This document shows, piece by piece, positions 1 through 9,989 of a DNA stretch of 64,000 bases. Made by a program: the position numbers and the translations under genes. The DNA comes from Haliotis asinina (lineage: Eukaryota > Mollusca > Gastropoda > Lepetellida > Haliotidae). The first letter of the stretch is position 1. Each line of letters starts with the position of its first letter. The stretch is taken from contig NC_090281.1 in assembly GCF_037392515.1 (NCBI RefSeq), forward strand, positions 55,840,753 through 55,904,752, written 5' to 3'. Below the pieces are notes generated by a model, which had not been told where the DNA came from, made no database searches, and saw only the letters and a program-made list of their open reading frames with translations.

Positions 1-355
1 TCCCCAAACAGAGAGACAAGTAATAGCCAGAGTCATAATGATTTAAAAGAGAGGCAAATATATACCAGAGTCATAATGATTTAAAAGAGAGGCAAATATA
101 TACCAGAGTCATAATGATTTAAAAGAGAGGCAAATATATACCAGAGTCATAATGATTTAAATGTAAGGCAAGTATACACCAGAGACACAATGATGAAAAA
201 GACAGGCAAGTTTAAACCGAGTCATATTGACTGAAGAGAGAGGCAAGTATATATCAGAGTTATAGTGACTTAAGAGAGAGGCAAGTATATATCAGAGTTA
301 TAATGACTTATGAGAGAGGCAAGAATAAACCAGACACAGTAATGAAACATAGTCA
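1..355. repeat. Tandem repeat, unit about 38 bp
   Basis: At least eight units built on CCAGAGTCATAATGATTTAA and GAGAGGCAA; the first three full ones are near identical, later ones diverge. The array may continue left of the window. Confidence 0.85.
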
Positions 356-805
356 CAAGTAAAAACCCTGGTCTGCCAGCACCCACGCTTGCTGCTTTCA
401 CCCAAACGACAAATGTTTACGATATGAATGACTCGGCAATATTACCCAACCATGCTCATTCGTCGTCATGTTTATTATGGCGTTGAACTGACTAACCACA
501 ATTGCTATTGGTTAAAGGAAAGACAGCTTCATTAACGCCTGCACCCGGATACACACTATAGCGAGTCGACCTGTCGAGTCATGACGATAAGGATTCAGAG
601 AAGTTCACTTTAAGTTGAATGTATGGCCAGGACATATCAGGTATACATATATATCCATGAATGTATGCCTGTTTCATATGGATAGGATTCCCCGAAACCG
701 TTCATTCACAGCCGGGTCGTAGCTTTACAGCACAAAATCAGTCTTGAACGCATTTCAAAGAAGACTACAAGGATAACTGACATGCCCCTAGCGTCTTACG
801 TATAT
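356..805. other. Intergenic, nothing recognised
   Basis: No open frame, repeat or RNA feature that I can support. Confidence 0.4.
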
Positions 806-1555
806 GCGCGTAAATTAGGTTTGAACCAGACAAACGAGTGATTCATGTAATTGACAACGTACAGCATCCTGTTACGATGTCACTGTAAAAACACTTATAT
901 GATTTCTCGATCCACACTGTCACCTATTTCAAGCGTATGACAAGAGGAAGGCACGTCTTAAGTTCATTTTCCCCGGAAAGTCAAATGTAACCATATGAAT
1001 AAGTAATGAAGGAATTTTATATTTTGACTGTACACTCGATATTTAATTGAATCCAACATTATCAGTACTGTTCCCCTGTTCGTCTCTCTTACTGTTAAAG
1101 TTTGTATCGGTTAGTGATCCCTGACGGTATCTTGAACTAGTTTAAAATTCGAATTTATCTACAAATGTTATAGGTAGGCATCGCATTTCCTGCTTCGTCC
1201 TATTGCCCGATTATTTGATTGGTTGTGAAGATAAAGGGGAATGGAACAAAAAGTTGACTGCGAGAGGGAACGGTTCCCCATACAGGGGAACAGTACTGAT
1301 AATGTTGGATTCAATTAAATATCGAGTGTACAGTCAAAATATAAAATTCCTTCATTACTTATTCATATGGTTACATTTGACTTTCCGGGGAAAATGAACT
1401 TAAGACGTGCCTTCCTCTTGACATATGCTTGAAATAGGTGACAGTGTGGATCGAGAAATCAGATAAGTGTTTTTACAGTGACGTCGTAACAGGATGTTGC
1501 ACGTTGTTCCATACATCAATCACTGGTTTGTCTGGTTCAAACCTAATTTACGCGC
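806..1555. repeat. Large foldback: 274-bp inverted arms around a 202-bp loop
   Basis: Arms 806-1079 and 1282-1555 are inverted copies with scattered substitutions and small indels (for example both contain CGGGGAAAGTC-type and CAGTACTG blocks in opposite orientation). The open frame at 1203-1397 runs from loop into the right arm and is not considered a gene. Confidence 0.75.
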
Positions 1556-2223
1556 CACGTTGGACTATAGACTATGTGGCATTCAACAACAAACTCTTAA
1601 ACATGGCTTAGTACAACATTATGTGGATATTTTATGAATGCTTTAAACAGGCTAATTATATTCTGTTTTTTTTTCAAATAATTGATGTGGGATTTTTTTC
1701 CTAATATCTAACATGTAATATGTTCACATTTAATGCATCGTAAGTGGAATTCTTCCCTTTTTCTAGTTTATGTGCAAATTATTAACCGGATCTTTTGTCA
1801 CGGGATATAAATAGGTTCCACTGAATCTCATGAGGTCAGGTTGACCTGGTGAGAAAATTCCACGTGGATGTTTCCGAGCACATGGAAACCGGATATTGCC
1901 GGGCACGTTTACTGTGGAATACGATTCAGCCTACATTGTTCAGTTACACAGGTGTATAACGGACAATTGACAGGATATATCGAAATTCCCGCTCGAATAG
2001 TGCAGTTTCAACGTTAAGACAATATCACTAACGGAATTCGTGTAAAAACAACAACAAAAAACCCATTTAACCTCAAGTCCTGCAAACGTCTGGTGGCAAT
2101 TTCAAAACACGCCTATGTTTTATGTTATCGCATGCACGTGCTTTGTGAAAAAGGTATATCATAAGTATATTTCACACATGTAATAACATGATTGTAGATA
2201 ATAATTATGAGTATTCGTCATAC
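1556..2223. other. Intergenic, nothing recognised
   Basis: AT-rich sequence. It would be intron if the candidate exon at 2224-2344 is real. No further exon is visible. Confidence 0.4.
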
Positions 2224-2344
2224 CTGCTTCTTTCCCTTTATCCGGAGGTTTGGCAAATAAATCCTTGTAGTGAATAAACGACTGAGAATGTAGACTCAGC
2301 GAAATAACGATGCAGGCAATGAACTGGTAACGCCCCATTCCCAT
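2224..2344 (-). CDS. Candidate signal-peptide first exon of another minus-strand gene (partial)
   Basis: From ATG at 2342-2344 (or the second Met two codons on) the minus strand reads a basic-then-hydrophobic stretch MGRYQFIACIVISLSLHSQS, typical of a secretion signal. It then runs FIHYKDLFAKPPDKG to a good donor (GCAG then GTATGA) in phase 1. I recognise no family. No following exon is visible in bases 1-2223, so the rest would lie off the left edge. It could also be a chance open frame; the combination of start, signal-like hydrophobic run and donor is the only support. Confidence 0.35.
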
Positions 2345-4707
2345 GCTGAAATTGATGCCGGACAGAAAGACCCAGCGTCTCTTGTTACATCTGACACAGG
2401 GGACTGGGTTTAGAGGAGGGGGTTGACGCCGCCTTCTCTCTATCCTCCGATTGTTTCAAGCGATTCTTACATAACATTTCCCATTTAGCGGGCCTCGGAT
2501 GTAGATTTGGGCCAGAGACAATGTATCAGTTTAAGGTAGAAGTTTGGGGATAGCTTAAACAAGCTAAATCAAGACGGTGTGAAAGAACTGTTTATAGTCC
2601 TTTGATTTAGAAATAGCTAACATGTGCTACATTGGTTATGTTGAGGACGCACATTTCTTGTTTAGGACAAACCTACAGATTTATCGCTTAGAAGTGAGAT
2701 TGCAAAGATATTTTTGCCAGCTCAAGTCATTCGCAATTTTCGTCAAAATATCATGCTCGCAAAAAAATCATGATTTACAGTATATATATGATAGATTAAT
2801 GGTGACAGCGATTGTGAGATTACCCTTCGAATAACGACTTATGCTATCGAGGAGGAGGAAGATTTAAAAACACGTAGAGTGGGATGGGGGACAGGGTAGT
2901 GGTGTTAGTAGTGGTGGTGTGTGAGTACGTGCGTGCGTGCATGCATGGGTATCTGTGTGAGTCTCTCTGTTATACCCCCCCCCCCCCCCCAATCTCTCTC
3001 CCTCTCAATTGTGTATGTTATTTTCTTTGTTAGATAAGTAATAGTATATAAGTATATTACGATGTACTCAAAGGGCCCACTAATTTCAGTTATAAGCATT
3101 GTCCGTTATATGCATCACGACTAAACCTTACAGCGAGTGTCCAGGGAAAGATAACCACAAGCAACAAAACATTCCATTCCATCCTAGACTAACAGCTAGT
3201 CTCTGAAATGAACATATTTTTTCAGAGAAATAGTTTTAAATTAAAATATGAAATAGGAACCCAGAGACCTTCTTCGTTCTCATCAATGTTCCAATAATTA
3301 TTCATTTTCACTTTGAGATGCAAAACCTTTCAAAATCCTCTCCTCTCCTCTCCTCTCCTCTCCTCTCCTCACCAGTGTAACAATGAAACGGCTCAAGAAA
3401 ACCCAGGGATTTGGTAAGTGTTTAGGCCTGTAGTGTAATCACACATGTTGCTCGGCTGGAGTGAGAGGACAGGGTAGACGCAGAGGGCCTAGGCCCAGTG
3501 TGGGGTCTGGGGCAGTGGCGGGGAAACTGACATGAACTGATAATTACAATGTACTCGCTTGTGAATTCAGCAGATTGGTGCATGCAGACCCGGAGAATGT
3601 GGAAATCTACACTTGTCACACATTCTAGACTTGCATGGGTTACTTCGTGTATATTTCGTTCAGTGTCTGTACCAAAGACTAGTTGCATCTGTCCAGAGAC
3701 CATATACTAATGTATGGTCTTTTATCTCAACCACCGTTATAAATATGTGTGTGTACGAGTGCGTGTACGTGTGCGTGTGCGTGAGTGCGTACGCGTGTGT
3801 GGTGTATGAACAAACTCTCCTACATTTAGGGTTTGAGTGATCGACTATTGATAACGTGAACAACGGTGTTATCTTGAAATGTTTTAAACTCAAATTTTAT
3901 CAACATACCGTAAATTACAAGTTGGTTTCAAAATCATCTCCAGTCTGTACATGTCTCACAGTCCGTGAACCACATTATTTTGCCTACTGCCAAGCCCTCT
4001 CTGCAAAGCTATAGCCTTAAATGAAACAAATCTAAATTTCCACTGGTTCAGGAGTTCAGGTCTTCCTGGGTCTCCTTATCAGTTGATATGGGTTAGTTTG
4101 TTACTATCAAAATTATATATATTCAGAGACTACAAGAATTAGTATATATCATCTCCTGCAACAGTCCATTATCCGTTCATGTAACGCGTCCTTTGTCATG
4201 CATCACTGTGCATCGTCACAAATACCCAAAATGTAACAAGCCCACATAATCTCTACAACACATAACCTCTCACCCTGCACGACATCCGTTATTAGATATA
4301 TAAACAACAGGATGTATTATTTAATAGTGAGAGTTTTTTTCAACCACATTCATTGGTGTTAATTTTTAGAACATTCTTGACGTCATACAACAGGCATTTG
4401 ATACAGTACACGTATGTAGTATTTGTTGAATCAGCAAGTTTGAGGGTTGCTTTTTATTCAACTTTGAAAGTGATTCCAGTTGTCTCACGTCTTTACGAGG
4501 GTGAAAATCCTATTTAATGCAAGTTTCTTATGTTTACAATTTCAGTGAAACGAAAGACAATAGATATGGTAATGATAAACCATGGCTCAGTCACATTTGG
4601 TTTCTGGCGTGTCCGAGGTACCTACCACTGCATACATACAATGCAATCTATATGTAGTATTATTCCATGAAGCATACATTTTTTATATCAATTAATTATC
4701 TGATTCT
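2345..4707. other. Intergenic, simple repeats only
   Basis: Contains a poly-C run (about 2976-2990), a TCCTC microsatellite (3335-3370) and GT-rich purine/pyrimidine alternation (3745-3805). The short open frames here show no recognisable domain or plausible splice signals. Confidence 0.4.
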
Positions 4708-4845
4708 ACACTGAACAACATAAGAAACGCCGAAAAAAAACCCGAAATCTCTGAAAAGTAAGCGTTCATGTTTATGTCTTCTATTTAAAATCGTGACAAA
4801 AAAATGCGTTTCTTGCCAGAATTGCATTTCTTTTGCTGTTCAGTA
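4708..4845. mobile_element. Small inverted-repeat element with ends like the 61240 Tc1-like element
   Basis: About 138 bp; left end CACTGAACAACATAAGAAACG, right end (reverse strand) TACTGAACAGCAAAAGAAATG, TA adjacent. The ACTGAACA start is shared with the 61240 element. Confidence 0.45.
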
Positions 4846-6344
4846 TATTTATTGAACACGTGAAATCTTTGTATTAATAAATGGAATTTTATTATTTGTG
4901 TTATTTATTTCCCCTTTCACCACCTATGTCAACTTCTCCATATTATGGGCGGTGGCATAACCTCCTGCAAAGGGAGAGGCTTCGCTGTGGGATTTCATTA
5001 ATCTTTCATTTTTGAAAATATTTATTTATTTATTTATTTATTTATTTGTTTGTTTGTTTGTTTGTTTGTTTGTTTGTTTGTTTGTTTGTTTGTTTGTTTA
5101 AATATTTTGTCTTTGATGAGGAACCGTAATGTCTAGTACGCTGGGTACATCGTTCACCACATACATATCCTGCACAACAGGGAGGATTGTTTGTGACGTA
5201 ATTAAATGACGAATTGGTACAGATAACATTGTCTCTGCGAGGCTACATAATTGTGCCAAATCTCACGTATACATAATATATGTAGGTGACAAATGATGTG
5301 AGGTCCGACACGGTTCTAGGAAGTGTGAAGTCATAATATCTGGACAGCCTTTAAACTAGAAAAAGTAAAACAACCCCAACGCCATGGGCTAAGTTATTTG
5401 AGTCATGGTGCAGGTATTCACGGAGAGAACAAGTTTACAGAATGAACTACAGGAACTGATCATACGTATTACGGGCACACAGTAAAACAACAGAGATTTC
5501 CCTAAATGTTTGGAATAACGAGTCGTTTATGAAGGAATTCCGGAATATTATATTGTGGTTCAGTAGCGTAAAGGCGTAAGTGATGATTTTGAGTACGATG
5601 ATACCCTTGGCTGATGACCAGAGCCGGTCGATGAGACAAAACTCAGGAATGGTGTAGGCAGCAGCCAAGTGTATTGCTGATGACAAACTTGATCTGCATT
5701 CATTATTATACCCCCGACCGAAAACGGCAACCAAGGTCTTCCGTCCGTCCGTCCGTCGGTCCATCCGAAGATATTCTTGTCATCCAGTAGCTTGAAAACA
5801 ATAAGTGGGACTGTTTTTTCCAAATGCAGTGCCTCCCGTCTTTGTGTAAAGGTGAGGTGCAGTGCAAAGTTAACGATTCGTTATGATATTTGTATTTTGT
5901 GAAAAATCATCAAAAGTCATTTCTTGAACTTGGGACAAATTCCAACGGTAAATGTGGTTCACCTTAAACTTTACCATCAACTGATGGATTATTTTCACGT
6001 TTGGGTAATACGTCTTTGTTTATCTGTTTGGACAAAATGTCCCCCTTTGGTTGGGAACAACACCAAAGTGCTTTGGTCAGAATGGGTTCTGTATAGTTCT
6101 TCAGTTGAAATGGGGAGTCACGAACGGGGTGTTAAGAAGCCCTTCACATTTTGGTTATGTTTGATGTGTGGCAAAGCGTTTTTGACACAACAGATCTATA
6201 TAGTGACAAAAAATGAATTCAAAGAAGGGCTCTGAAGAACACATGGTACTGGTGTAGTACATCAGATGTTTTCCATCGAGCCAGCTTCTTTCGATTGTTA
6301 TTCTGTGGATAAAATGACACAGGTTGTACGTAGACACCATGTTC
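4846..6344. other. Intergenic, nothing coding recognised
   Basis: Apart from the microsatellite, a GTCC run near 5744-5758 and AT-rich sequence, no supported gene or RNA. Confidence 0.35.
5025..5100. repeat. ATTT then GTTT tetranucleotide microsatellite
   Basis: Two adjacent tetranucleotide runs that differ by one base, suggesting one run mutated into the other. Confidence 0.85.
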
Positions 6345-6570
6345 TACCCCGTCATGACCTTGACTGGGGTATGTCCTCAAGCAACCCATGCTTGTCCTAC
6401 CAGGTGACAAACAAGAGCGGAAGATCAAGCTCGCTGGCTTATATTGCCTGATATATATCATCGTATCCCGATTCCGAAGATCGAAAATGTCGGTCACTGG
6501 ATATCTGGTCCAGAATCGATTATTCACAGACAGCAGTCATATAGCTGGAATATACAGAGGAGTCCCGCGA
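6345..6570. repeat. Dispersed repeat family A (SINE-like) copy
   Basis: Carries the family landmarks: AGCAACCCATGCTTG, GGTCCAGAATCGATTA and ATAGCTGGAATAT. Diverged. Confidence 0.55.
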
Positions 6571-7299
6571 TAAAAACAATGAAACAGTTTTAGAACTTGT
6601 GTGTAAAAACGTACTGGTATACCATGGTGTTTGTGCGTCAGTGGGTTACATGTGTCGTATTCAAAGGTGTGGTTGTATGTGTTTGAGCACGTGCATACGC
6701 GTGTGTTTTATAGTTTATATGTATCTGTGCGTATATCTTTGCTCGCGAAGTTTGTGTTATCTAGTCTCAGCGACGATTGTCGTTCGACCTCTGACATAGC
6801 GCTCAACAAGAAATGTCATGTCTAATTCTCTTGGTTATACGCATCTCATTCTCCCCCAGGAACCTCTATCCAATTGCTGCGGCCATAAAATGTCCAAGTC
6901 TAGTGATGGGATTCACACCACGGACCTTGTCCACGTGACAGCAAGCTGTCAAGGTAAGGATGTTATCTAAGGGATGACTCCACACCCTGCTACACAAGGT
7001 TGGCAGTCTATCCATTAGAAGAGTCCGTCTACCGGACAATGATTTGCTTGCATGTTCAAGGGAGGCAGCTCTGCAGGTCATCTTCCTCAACACAAGTGTA
7101 CCAGACAATCTCCACTGAAGAAATCATAATATGATACATAAACTCACTTCACTTACTTCACAATGCTGGCCCACCCTGGGCAAAGTGTGGAATGTATGAC
7201 ATAGTGTCTGAGCAATCTTTGTGGGTTAAACTGCATCCTAGTTCTGACATCCAAACTAAATTCAATGGAGAACCAGATAGAGTACCACAACACTTCAGA

Positions 7300-7460
7300 G
7301 GCAGTGCGGTAGCCTAGTGGATAAAGCAATTTCACATCAAAAACCCAGTTTGATTCCCCTACATGGGGCCAATGTGTGAAGCCATTTCTAGTGTCCCTAG
7401 CTGTGATATTGCTGGAATATTGCTGAAAACAGTGATAAAACCATACTCACTAACTCAGAG
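7300..7460 (+). repeat. Dispersed repeat family B (tRNA-derived SINE-like) copy
   Basis: Head resembles a tRNA (GGTAGCCTAGTGGATAAAGC; B-box-like GTTTGATTCCC), followed by the family body ATATTGCTGGAATATTGCTG and a CACT-rich tail. Confidence 0.65.
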
Positions 7461-7643
7461 GACTTCAAAGTGTTTAACAGCCAGATGACACAGATAGGTT
7501 CTGTTAAAAGCAATCACTGGTTTCTCAAAACAGAACACCAACAATAATAATCCATGTACCTAAATTCAGCTTTATTCCATATGATAAAAAACACACAATA
7601 TCTAGCAGTCACAAAGTGACCAAGTTTTTGTCAACATAAGATA

Positions 7644-8940
7644 TAGTCTGGTTCATAATTATTGAGAATTTTTCTTCTTACTTTGAGCTGTCCTAACACC
7701 TCAACTGATTCACTGATACTTAAAACTAAGTACTGGTATAAGGGAGGTAACTCATCTTCGCCTACTGAGTATAGTACAATTAGAGTTACCTCCCCTGAAT
7801 TTGTAGCAGACGTCATTTTCCTCAGCACTGTCAACAATGTCTGCTGAAGATAAAAGAAGGTTGATTTTTGAGTTGTGTAATCAAGGAATTGATGATGTAA
7901 ATACATTGGCAGAGAGAACAGGAACTCCTCTTTCTACTGTGTATAGGATTAGGAAGAATTTTAAAGAGGGAATGGATTTTGGGCACCAGAAAGGAGCAGG
8001 GAGACCCAGAAAATTGGACTTCTCAGATCGCGTCCGGCTGGGAATTTTAGCGTCTAAAAAGCAAAGGGCAAGCATCTCCAACATCAGGTATGAAATGATA
8101 GAAAGGGGATCAACAGTTGTATCAAAATCTACAGTTAGAAGAAATTTGATTGATCTTGGATGGGAGAAAAAGACTGGAATTCCTTCTCCTCTCATGAAAC
8201 AAGAACATAAAGACAGGCGTGTTGAGTGGTGTTTGGCACATGAAAACTTTGACTGGGAAAATGTGATTTTTACTGATGAAAGCTCAATATGGGTATATCC
8301 CAATAATGTGAAAATATGGACAAAGTCTGCGTCAGCACCGTTGTATCGACGACCTAAATACAGCCCAAAGTTTCATGTATGGGGAGGGATATCCTTATTA
8401 GGAACGACCCCGCTGTGTGTGTTTGAGGGAAATCTGACAAGTCAACGCTACACTAACATATTAGATAATTTTCTCCTTCCAAGTGCACATGTGTTTTATG
8501 GAAATGACTGGATTTTGCAGCAAGATAATGATCCTAAACACACCGCAAAACATGCCAAGCAGTGGTTTCAGGAGAAAAATGTGATTGCATTACCATTCCC
8601 TGCATATAGTCCTGACTTAAATCCCACTGAGAACATTTGGGGGATGATGAAGGAATGTGTGAATCAAAAGGGGTTGACAAAAATTGAAGACATGAAGAGA
8701 GAAGTGGTCCGATACTGGGACAGCATAACTCACGAGACACTAACCTCTCTGATAGGAAGTATGCCTACCCGTCTTAGACTGTGCCGTGAAGCTCAAGGAG
8801 ACTTGATAAAATATTAAATTGTTACCTACACAACATGAAAAGGTCAGTTCACTTTCACAATACATTCAATTTTATCTGATTTGTTCTCGTTTAATAATAT
8901 GAAATGCTTTAGCTATTCTCAATAATTTTGAACCATACTG
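7644..8940 (+). mobile_element. Tc1/mariner-like DNA transposon, apparently complete
   Basis: A 1,297-bp element bounded by TA on both sides (7642-7643 and 8941-8942). Terminal inverted repeats of about 27 bp (7644-7670 and 8914-8940) share GGTTCA and ATTATTGAGAAT with three mismatches. It carries one open transposase gene. Inside the left end there is a further 14-bp inverted pair (7741-7754 with 7782-7795) just upstream of the start codon. Confidence 0.85.
7837..8817 (+). CDS. Tc1-like transposase (DD34E), intact reading frame
   Basis: 326 residues, the normal length for this superfamily. The N-terminal half has two helix-turn-helix regions (around TLAERTGTPLSTVYRIRK and the segment ending STVRRNLIDLGW) joined by a GRPRK hook. 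The catalytic domain shows FTDESS (first Asp), VWGGIS, QQDNDPKHT (second Asp) and PDLNPTENIW (Glu), with 34 residues between the second Asp and the Glu. No stop or frameshift is visible, so it may still be active. The ATG used begins MSAEDKRRL, shortly after the internal inverted pair. It cuts and pastes DNA at TA dinucleotides. It lies outside the lectin gene, 3' of it and on the opposite strand. Confidence 0.92.
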   Translation: MSAEDKRRLIFELCNQGIDDVNTLAERTGTPLSTVYRIRKNFKEGMDFGHQKGAGRPRKLDFSDRVRLGILASKKQRASISNIRYEMIERGSTVVSKSTVRRNLIDLGWEKKTGIPSPLMKQEHKDRRVEWCLAHENFDWENVIFTDESSIWVYPNNVKIWTKSASAPLYRRPKYSPKFHVWGGISLLGTTPLCVFEGNLTSQRYTNILDNFLLPSAHVFYGNDWILQQDNDPKHTAKHAKQWFQEKNVIALPFPAYSPDLNPTENIWGMMKECVNQKGLTKIEDMKREVVRYWDSITHETLTSLIGSMPTRLRLCREAQGDLIKY

Positions 8941-8942
8941 TA

Positions 8943-9789
8943 TTTGTTAGTACTAACCGATGCTACACAATACTAACTGGCATGTACAAATATGAATTTA
9001 CAAAGAATGATCTGTGAATGACAGCTGTAATTCAGCTGGGACTGACCAGAGTACTGGAATGGGGAGGAGGGGGTGGGGGCTGTGGGCTGTGGCTGCGATT
9101 TACTTTCTGACAGAATGAATTTTCAATCAGTACTTGAACACATACAATTTTTTGACAGTACCGTTTGTAATCCATCAATGCACTGTGCTTCAGAACCTTT
9201 ACGGTGAACAGTTCATGTCTGGGATAAAATAAAAACCAAATTATTTTCTTTTTCTTTTGTTGGGAACAGATTATGTTTTCGGAAAGAACACTAGGCTCCA
9301 ACCAAAATATTAATTGTGGGACCTTAACAGAAGCCGGTTGTTACATTTGATTGCTAACAATAAGAGACACAGTGGGTTTCCAGAGAAAAACTGTGAAATC
9401 CATGAGAAACTACAAGGTATGTACAATTCTTAATCTTTGTTTCAGAACGTCAGTTATTCCAAAGAGAAATGGGGAAAAATTTAAATGAATGTGAACAAAT
9501 TCAGTTCTGGTGGTTTATTCTATTCATTACAAATGGTAAAAAATGCATGTTAAATACATAGGTCACTTATCACTGGTATTTTGACATAGATCTTGTTTGT
9601 TTCATTGGCAAAAGAACAAGATTGAAATAGCAGTAGCACTATATTAAAAACCTTTTCTTCTGAAATATAGATGTCACTCCTCAAGAGAGGTCAAATATTA
9701 TCTATTTATATGTTCTGCTTAATATCTGGTACCATCTGCTAATCTTGTTTTTCATATTCTGCAGATTAATGTTTTGAGTTTATGTTGCA
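8943..9789 (-). other. 3' flank / probable 3' UTR of the lectin receptor
   Basis: AT-rich, no coding. The part from 9789 down to about 9500 is the likely 3' untranslated region; the remainder shows nothing recognisable. Confidence 0.45.
9514..9519 (-). terminator. Possible polyadenylation signal (AATAAA) of the lectin receptor
   Basis: Reading the minus strand, an AATAAA lies about 270 bases after the stop codon. It is the nearest such hexamer downstream; the actual cleavage site cannot be seen. Confidence 0.4.
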
Positions 9790-9989
9790 CTAGGCTGAAG
9801 TTTCAAGTGCAGTAGGTTTGTCATACAAGGAATTAGTGAAGCCCATTCCAGAGTCATAGGTGTACTTGTTGCCTCCTCCTCGTTTCCTTATCACAAAGAA
9901 GGCAATGAGGGCGGCCACCAGAGCCAACACGATGATACTCAGCACTATTGCAGCAATTCCTCCAGAGTCTACAGCAGGTCCAGAAGATC
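9790..9989 (-). CDS. Exon 47: transmembrane helix and cytoplasmic tail, stop codon
   Basis: It encodes a short SSGPAVDSGG juxtamembrane segment, a hydrophobic helix of about 23 residues (from IAAIVLSI to AFFVI), the stop-transfer RKRGGG, and a tail of about 30 residues ending at TAG. The tail contains GFTNSLYDKP, matching the FxNxxY arrangement of the FENTLY endocytosis signal in the mannose-receptor family. This makes the protein a type I single-pass receptor. Acceptor TTATTTCAG, phase 1. Confidence 0.88.

Noticed and set aside
1203..1397. 64-codon open frame
   Set aside because: Lies in the loop and arm of the large foldback and has no other support.
7881..8303. 140-codon minus-strand open frame
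   Set aside because: Antisense shadow of the intact transposase.
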